Source: Citrobacter sp. FP75 | Lineage (GTDB): Bacteria > Pseudomonadota > Gammaproteobacteria > Enterobacterales > Enterobacteriaceae | Reading direction: 5' to 3' | NCBI RefSeq assembly: GCF_018342065.1 | Contig: NZ_JAFDOE010000014.1 | Coordinates: 1 to 36,763 of the forward strand | DNA: 36,763 bases | Shown here: in pieces, positions 32,798-36,763 of the stretch | Numbering within the stretch: the stretch's first letter is position 1 | Layout: each line of letters begins with the position of its first letter | Made by a program: the position numbers and the translations under genes | The notes under the pieces: generated by a model | Seen by the model: only the letters and a program-made list of their open reading frames with translations | Database searches by the model: none | Told to the model about the DNA's origin: nothing

Positions 32798-32827
32798 AAC
32801 AAAAAAGAGATTTCTCTCTTTTTTGTT
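32798..32827 (-). other. perfect 13-bp hairpin between tRNA-Tyr and tRNA-Gly
   Basis: AACAAAAAAGAGA (32798-32810) and TCTCTTTTTTGTT (32815-32827) form an uninterrupted stem with a 4-nt loop. On the minus strand the 3' arm is U-rich. It lies in the 114-bp spacer inside the tRNA precursor. It could be a processing signal or a weak terminator; the A-U rich stem lacks the GC core of a strong terminator. Confidence 0.6.
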
Positions 32828-32879
32828 TGAGTCGGCTAATTTTTCAACCAACCCAGGCGGCGATAACGCTGCCAGAAAG

Positions 32880-32964
<85 letters not shown>

Positions 32965-32972
32965 GGACTTGA

Positions 32973-33048
<76 letters not shown>

Positions 33049-33062
33049 ATCAAGTAGCGCGC

Positions 33063-33091
33063 ATTTTATGGAGACCTGCGCCCTCATGCAA
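33063..33091 (-). promoter_or_regulatory. promoter of the tRNA-tufB operon
   Basis: Minus-strand -35 TTGCAT (33086-33091) and -10 TAAAAT (33063-33068) with 17-bp spacing, followed by a GCGCGC discriminator typical of stringently controlled stable-RNA promoters. The A/T-rich sequence upstream (33092-33180) fits UP/FIS elements. Confidence 0.9.
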
Positions 33092-33099
33092 CTAAAAAA

Positions 33100-33437
33100 T
33101 TGCATAAAACGTTCTATCGCTCACAATTTACTCTATAAGGCCGATAAATAATCTATTTCCGCACAAGGTTGTACAAATTTACAACGCCTCTCGCCCTCTC
33201 CGGGGACATTTTGCACCATCATATGTATACCGACTTACGCAAAGCGCCTCTTTTTACATATGGAATGCCCGTCACATTGCTTTTCAGGGGATGATTTTTT
33301 CTTATTATTCCCTCCCATCTGGTGTTACCCTCCTGCCCATTGTCCAAATTAACTGAAATGTGACGTGCCATTGCGTGCCGGGGATGATTTCGTTTTTATA
33401 ACTGACCTGATATAGCAATGGCAGCCAGACCATGCGT
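33100..33437. other. tRNA operon/coaA divergent spacer
   Basis: No gene. It contains an inverted repeat CATATGTA (33220-33227)/TACATATG (33255-33262) and an imperfect direct repeat CATTGC-N4-5-GGGGATGATTT at 33275-33297 and 33369-33390. Each copy is followed by a T-rich stretch and a TTATTA- or TATAAC-like -10, with spacing of about 20 bp from TTGC. One or both may be coaA promoters, but the spacing is not canonical. Confidence 0.5.
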
Positions 33438-34388
33438 ATGAGTATAAAAGAGCAAGCGTTAATGACGCCTTACCTACAGTTTGATCGCAACCAGTGGGCT
33501 GCGCTTCGTGATTCCGTGCCGATGACCCTGACCGAGGAAGAAATTGCTCGTCTGAAAGGCATTAATGAAGACTTATCGCTGGAAGAAGTTGCCGAGATTT
33601 ATTTGCCCTTATCGCGTTTGCTAAATTTTTACATCAGTTCCAACCTGCGTCGTCAGGCTGTTCTGGAGCAATTTTTAGGCACCAACGGCGAGCGTATTCC
33701 TTATATCATCAGTATTGCTGGCAGCGTCGCAGTTGGGAAAAGTACCACTGCGCGCGTCCTGCAGGCATTGTTGAGCCGCTGGCCTGAGCATCGCAAGGTT
33801 GAGTTAATTACGACCGATGGCTTTCTTCATCCTAACCAGGTGTTGAAAGATCGTGGACTCATGAAGAAGAAAGGCTTTCCTCAGTCCTATGATATGCACC
33901 GTCTGGTCAAATTCGTTTCCGACCTCAAGTCTGGCGTCCCTAACGTCACGGCGCCGGTCTATTCGCATCTTATCTATGATGTGATCCCTGACGGAGACAA
34001 AACCGTCGCCCAGCCCGATATATTAATTCTCGAAGGATTGAATGTATTACAAAGCGGGATGGATTACCCTCACGATCCGCATCATGTATTTGTTTCTGAC
34101 TTTGTCGACTTCTCTATTTACGTTGATGCGCCAGAAGAATTACTCCAGACGTGGTATATCAATCGTTTCCTGAAATTCCGTGAAGGGGCATTTACCAACC
34201 CCGACTCTTATTTCCATAATTACGCAAAACTGTCCGAAGATGAGGCGATCAATACTGCCACATCTCTTTGGAAGGAAATTAACTGGCTGAATTTAAAACA
34301 AAATATTCTACCAACGCGTGAGCGAGCCAGCTTAATCATGACCAAAAGCGCCAACCATGCCGTTGAACAAGTCAGGTTAAGGAAATAA
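33438..34388 (+). CDS. coaA: pantothenate kinase (type I)
   Basis: Phosphorylates pantothenate, the rate-controlling step of coenzyme A synthesis, feedback-inhibited by CoA. The Walker A loop GSVAVGKST (about 95-103) and the family segments [22 protein letters not shown] and ILEGLNVLQ are intact. I chose ATG at 33438 (316 residues, E. coli length, MSIKEQ); an in-frame ATG two codons earlier (33432) is equally possible, and neither has a strong ribosome-binding site, consistent with low expression. Convergent with birA across a shared terminator. Confidence 0.97.
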   Translation: MSIKEQALMTPYLQFDRNQWAALRDSVPMTLTEEEIARLKGINEDLSLEEVAEIYLPLSRLLNFYISSNLRRQAVLEQFLGTNGERIPYIISIAGSVAVGKSTTARVLQALLSRWPEHRKVELITTDGFLHPNQVLKDRGLMKKKGFPQSYDMHRLVKFVSDLKSGVPNVTAPVYSHLIYDVIPDGDKTVAQPDILILEGLNVLQSGMDYPHDPHHVFVSDFVDFSIYVDAPEELLQTWYINRFLKFREGAFTNPDSYFHNYAKLSEDEAINTATSLWKEINWLNLKQNILPTRERASLIMTKSANHAVEQVRLRK

Positions 34389-34390
34389 AT

Positions 34391-34417
34391 AAAAAGGGGA
34401 GCGTTGCTCCCCTTTTT
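34391..34417. terminator. bidirectional terminator between coaA and birA
   Basis: Perfect 12-bp stem AAAAAGGGGAGC/GCTCCCCTTTTT with GTT loop, T-rich on both strands; it ends 2 bp from the end of birA. Confidence 0.93.
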
Positions 34418-34418
34418 A

Positions 34419-35381
34419 TTATTCTGCGCTTCTGAGTGATATTTCCCCACCCATCCACGGTTTTATCACGCCATCTTGTTCAAGTAATAGCGCGCCTTGC
34501 GCATCTATTCCCCGGGACACACCGAATATTTCTTTATCGCCAATAATTAATTTAACAGGACGATTGATATAGTTATCCAGTTTCTTCCAGCGGGACAGAT
34601 AAGGGGCCAGACCTTCTTGTTCAAACAGTACCAGTGCTGCGCGCAGCTCGCGGATTAGTCGGGCCGCAAGGGTGTTACGATCAATGTTGATACCTGCTTC
34701 CTGCAGGTTAATCCACCCCTGGTTGACCACATTTTCCTCTACCCGTCGCATGGCCATGTTAATACCTGCGCCAATGACAATTTGCGCGGCATCACCTGTT
34801 TTACCGGTAAGCTCAACCAAAATTCCTGCAAGTTTACGATCGAGCAAGTAGAGATCATTGGGCCATTTCACGCGCACCTTATCAGCACCCAGATCGCGTA
34901 ACACTTCTGCCATGACAATACCAATGACCAGACTCAGGCCAATCGCTGCGGCCGGTCCCTGCTCCAAACGCCAGAACATTGAGAGGTAAAGGTTAGCACC
35001 AAACGGAGAGAACCATTTTCGCCCGCGACGACCACGTCCGGCCTGCTGATATTCAGCAACACAGGCATCACCGGATTTCAGTTGACCAATACGATCCAAA
35101 AGATATTGGTTGGTCGAATCGATAACTGGCAGGACAGTAATATTTCCGCCATCCAACTGAGAATGAATAACTGACGAATCCAGAAGCTGGATGGGCTCCG
35201 GTAAGCTGTATCCTTTGCCGGGAACCGTAAATACATCAACCCCCCAGTCGCGTAGCGTCTGGACGTGTTTGTTGATAGCCGCGCGGCTCATTCCCAGTTT
35301 TTCACCGAGCTGCTCGCCTGAATGAAATTCACCATCGGCCAGCAATGAAATAAGCGTCAGAGGTACGGTATTATCCTTCAT
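34419..35381 (-). CDS. birA: biotin-protein ligase / biotin operon repressor
   Basis: Makes biotinoyl-5'-AMP and transfers biotin to AccB; as a dimer with the adenylate it represses the bio operon. The 320 residues (E. coli 321) comprise an N-terminal winged HTH (about 20-46, [20 protein letters not shown]), the adenylate-binding loop GRGRRGRKW (115-123), KWPND (172-176) and catalytic K183 in DRKLAG, and a C-terminal SH3-like domain. Its ATG overlaps the murB stop (ATGA), so it is the second gene of murB-birA. Confidence 0.98.
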   Translation of the reverse strand: MKDNTVPLTLISLLADGEFHSGEQLGEKLGMSRAAINKHVQTLRDWGVDVFTVPGKGYSLPEPIQLLDSSVIHSQLDGGNITVLPVIDSTNQYLLDRIGQLKSGDACVAEYQQAGRGRRGRKWFSPFGANLYLSMFWRLEQGPAAAIGLSLVIGIVMAEVLRDLGADKVRVKWPNDLYLLDRKLAGILVELTGKTGDAAQIVIGAGINMAMRRVEENVVNQGWINLQEAGINIDRNTLAARLIRELRAALVLFEQEGLAPYLSRWKKLDNYINRPVKLIIGDKEIFGVSRGIDAQGALLLEQDGVIKPWMGGEISLRSAE

Positions 35382-36406
35382 GCAATGATCTCCACAGCAT
35401 TTACTTCACCCTGCGGGCCAATAAACCGGACTTCAGGCTCAAGCCATACATTAAATTTCTCACCGACTTTTTGGCGTACGTGATGGGCAAGTTGCACCAC
35501 ATCGTGGCTTGCTGCATTGCCGGCATTAATGAGTACCAGCGCCTGCTGTTGATGTACCGCAGCACCACCAATACTCGCCCCCTTTAGCTGACATTGATCG
35601 ATAAGCCAGCCTGCAGCCAGTTTCACCGAGCCATCTTTCTGAGGGTAATGGGGCACGGTCGGGAATTGCGAGAGCAGTACTTGCGCAACGTCTGCGCTGA
35701 CGACGGGATTTTTAAAGAAGCTTCCCGCGTTACCCTGCACTTTCGGGTCGGGGAGTTTTGTTGTACGCATATGGCAGACGGCGTCAAAAACCTGCTGTGG
35801 TGTCACCGTCGAAGGATCCAGGCGCGTTAAGTCACCGTAGGTCAGCACCGGCTGCCATTGCTTTGGCAGACGTAGTCCAACCGCGACAATTGCAAAGCGA
35901 TCCTGATACTCATGTTTGAAGATGCTATCGCGATAACCGAAACGGCACTCTGCGGCAGTGACGCGTAAATGCTTACCCGTAATCAGCTCAATACAGTCCA
36001 CATATTCACAGACACGTTGTAGCTCTACGCCGTAAGCACCAATATTCTGGATAGGCGATGAGCCAACACAGCCAGGGATTAGCGCCAGGTTTTCCAGCCC
36101 TGGCATACCCAGCTGCAGCGTATGCTGCACCAGATGATGCCAGTTTTCACCTGCCCCTACGTGCAAATGCCAGGCATCAGGCCGCTCTGTAACCTGAATT
36201 CCTTTAATACGGTTGGCAATCACCGTTCCATGGAAGGCATCAAGAAACAGGACGTTACTCCCCTCGCCCAGAATCAAAACTGGATGATGTACTGCGTTTG
36301 CTGATTGCCAGGCATTCAGTAGTTGTTGCTCATTTTCGGCGCAGACAAGCTCATTAGCATACTGATCAATACCGAAGGTGTTCCAGGCTTTAAGGGAGTG
36401 ATTCAT
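35378..36406 (-). CDS. murB: UDP-N-acetylenolpyruvoylglucosamine reductase
   Basis: FAD-dependent cytoplasmic enzyme that reduces UDP-GlcNAc-enolpyruvate with NADPH to UDP-MurNAc in peptidoglycan synthesis. The 342 residues equal E. coli MurB (type I, with Tyr loop). Catalytic residues align exactly: Y158 and R159 in GYRDSIF, S229 in [10 protein letters not shown] and E325 in LEPEVRF. The FAD-binding segment is LGEGSNVLF (47-55). It lies 118 bp beyond the rrn T2 terminator and is translationally coupled to birA. Confidence 0.98.
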   Translation of the reverse strand: MNHSLKAWNTFGIDQYANELVCAENEQQLLNAWQSANAVHHPVLILGEGSNVLFLDAFHGTVIANRIKGIQVTERPDAWHLHVGAGENWHHLVQHTLQLGMPGLENLALIPGCVGSSPIQNIGAYGVELQRVCEYVDCIELITGKHLRVTAAECRFGYRDSIFKHEYQDRFAIVAVGLRLPKQWQPVLTYGDLTRLDPSTVTPQQVFDAVCHMRTTKLPDPKVQGNAGSFFKNPVVSADVAQVLLSQFPTVPHYPQKDGSVKLAAGWLIDQCQLKGASIGGAAVHQQQALVLINAGNAASHDVVQLAHHVRQKVGEKFNVWLEPEVRFIGPQGEVNAVEIIA

Positions 36407-36524
36407 AGACGCTTTCCTGATGCAAAATCGCGCTTAGTTTACCGCATATGCCGCAGGATGGCTTGTGTTATGGAAGAGTGGGGTCGCATTGTGTCTGATG
36501 GCAGTGCCTGCTCCCAAAACGCAG

Positions 36525-36556
36525 ACGCAAAAAAGCCCATCCGGCAGGATGGGCTT
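36525..36556 (-). terminator. rrn terminator T2
   Basis: Minus-strand stem AAGCCCATCC/GGATGGGCTT (36533-36556, GGCA loop) followed by TTTTTTGCG. It corresponds to rrnB T2, the second of the tandem rrn terminators. Confidence 0.92.
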
Positions 36557-36562
36557 CTTCAC

Positions 36563-36582
36563 TTATTTGATGCCTGGCAGTT
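36563..36582 (-). repeat. duplicated 5S 3' end between T1 and T2
   Basis: The 20-bp sequence TTATTTGATGCCTGGCAGTT is identical to 36733-36752, which covers the last bases of the 5S gene and its flank. It is thus a short direct repeat carrying a 5S tail fragment between the two terminators, as in E. coli rrnB. It may be a remnant of a second 5S gene. Confidence 0.85.
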
Positions 36583-36692
36583 TATGCCGGGCTGTCCTGC
36601 CCGTCACCCTCCGGGCCGTTGCTGCGCAACGTTCAAATCCGCTCCCGGCGGATTTGTCCTCCTCAGGAGAGCGCTCACCGACAAACAACAGA

Positions 36693-36727
36693 TAAAACAA
36701 AAGGCCCGGTCTTCCGACCGGGCCCTT
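36693..36727 (-). terminator. rrn terminator T1
   Basis: Minus-strand stem GGCCCGGTC/GACCGGGCC (36703-36724, 4-nt loop) followed by TTTTGTTTTATC. It corresponds to rrnB T1, 13 bp after the 5S gene. The following segment (36586-36680) holds further stem-loops known from rrnB. Confidence 0.94.
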
Positions 36728-36739
36728 CGCTTTTATTTG

Positions 36740-36763
36740 ATGCCTGGCAGTTCCCTACTCTCG
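36740..36763 (-). rRNA. rrf: 5S rRNA, 3' end (partial)
   Basis: The minus strand ends CGAGAGTAGGGAACTGCCAGGCAT, the conserved 3' end of enteric 5S rRNA; the gene continues beyond the window. By gene order (next to murB) this is the rrnB equivalent. Confidence 0.95.

Overview
The window is the chromosomal interval between two ribosomal RNA operons of an enteric gammaproteobacterium. It starts in the promoter/leader region of one rrn operon (reading leftward) and ends in the 3' end of a 5S rRNA gene, also on the minus strand. Gene content and order match the E. coli rrnE-to-rrnB interval in reverse orientation (purHD, zraRSP, yjaH-hupA, yjaG, nfi, hemE, nudC, rsd, thiCEFSGH, rpoCB, rplLJAK, nusG, secE, tufB, four tRNAs, coaA, birA, murB). 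The proteins look nearly identical to E. coli/Salmonella orthologues as I remember them. Together with ERIC and REP elements this places it in the Enterobacteriaceae, probably a Citrobacter-like member of that clade; the genus is a guess.

Layout. 1-522: rrn P1/P2 promoters and boxA, then the PurR-controlled purHD promoter. 523-3417: purine synthesis. 3414-6834: the Zn-responsive envelope-stress system zraSR/zraP, with divergent sigma-54 promoters around two ZraR-type palindromes. 6843-11261: a minus-strand series (yjaH, hupA, yjaG, nfi, hemE, nudC). 11358-11846: rsd. 11899-17568: a TPP riboswitch followed by thiamin operon thiCEFSGH. 17569-18850: a non-E. coli-like spacer holding a cspA-family cold-shock gene with a cold-box leader and about 600 bp of AT-rich, gene-free DNA with degenerate repeats; htrC, found here in E. 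coli, is not seen. 18855-33048: the transcription/translation cluster on the minus strand (tRNAs-tufB, secE-nusG, rplKAJL-rpoBC). 33438-36406: coaA, birA, murB. 36525-36763: rrn terminators T1/T2 and the 5S end.

Most of the window is highly conserved core genome. The least ordinary features are an ERIC element forming a long extension of the P3 arm inside the thiC TPP riboswitch (11914-12048), and the AT-rich rpoC-csp spacer with about six degenerate copies of a GTGGCCTTA-type motif, bounded by a candidate promoter and a terminator on the minus strand. Both rrn operons point the same way, so the segment is flanked by direct repeats.
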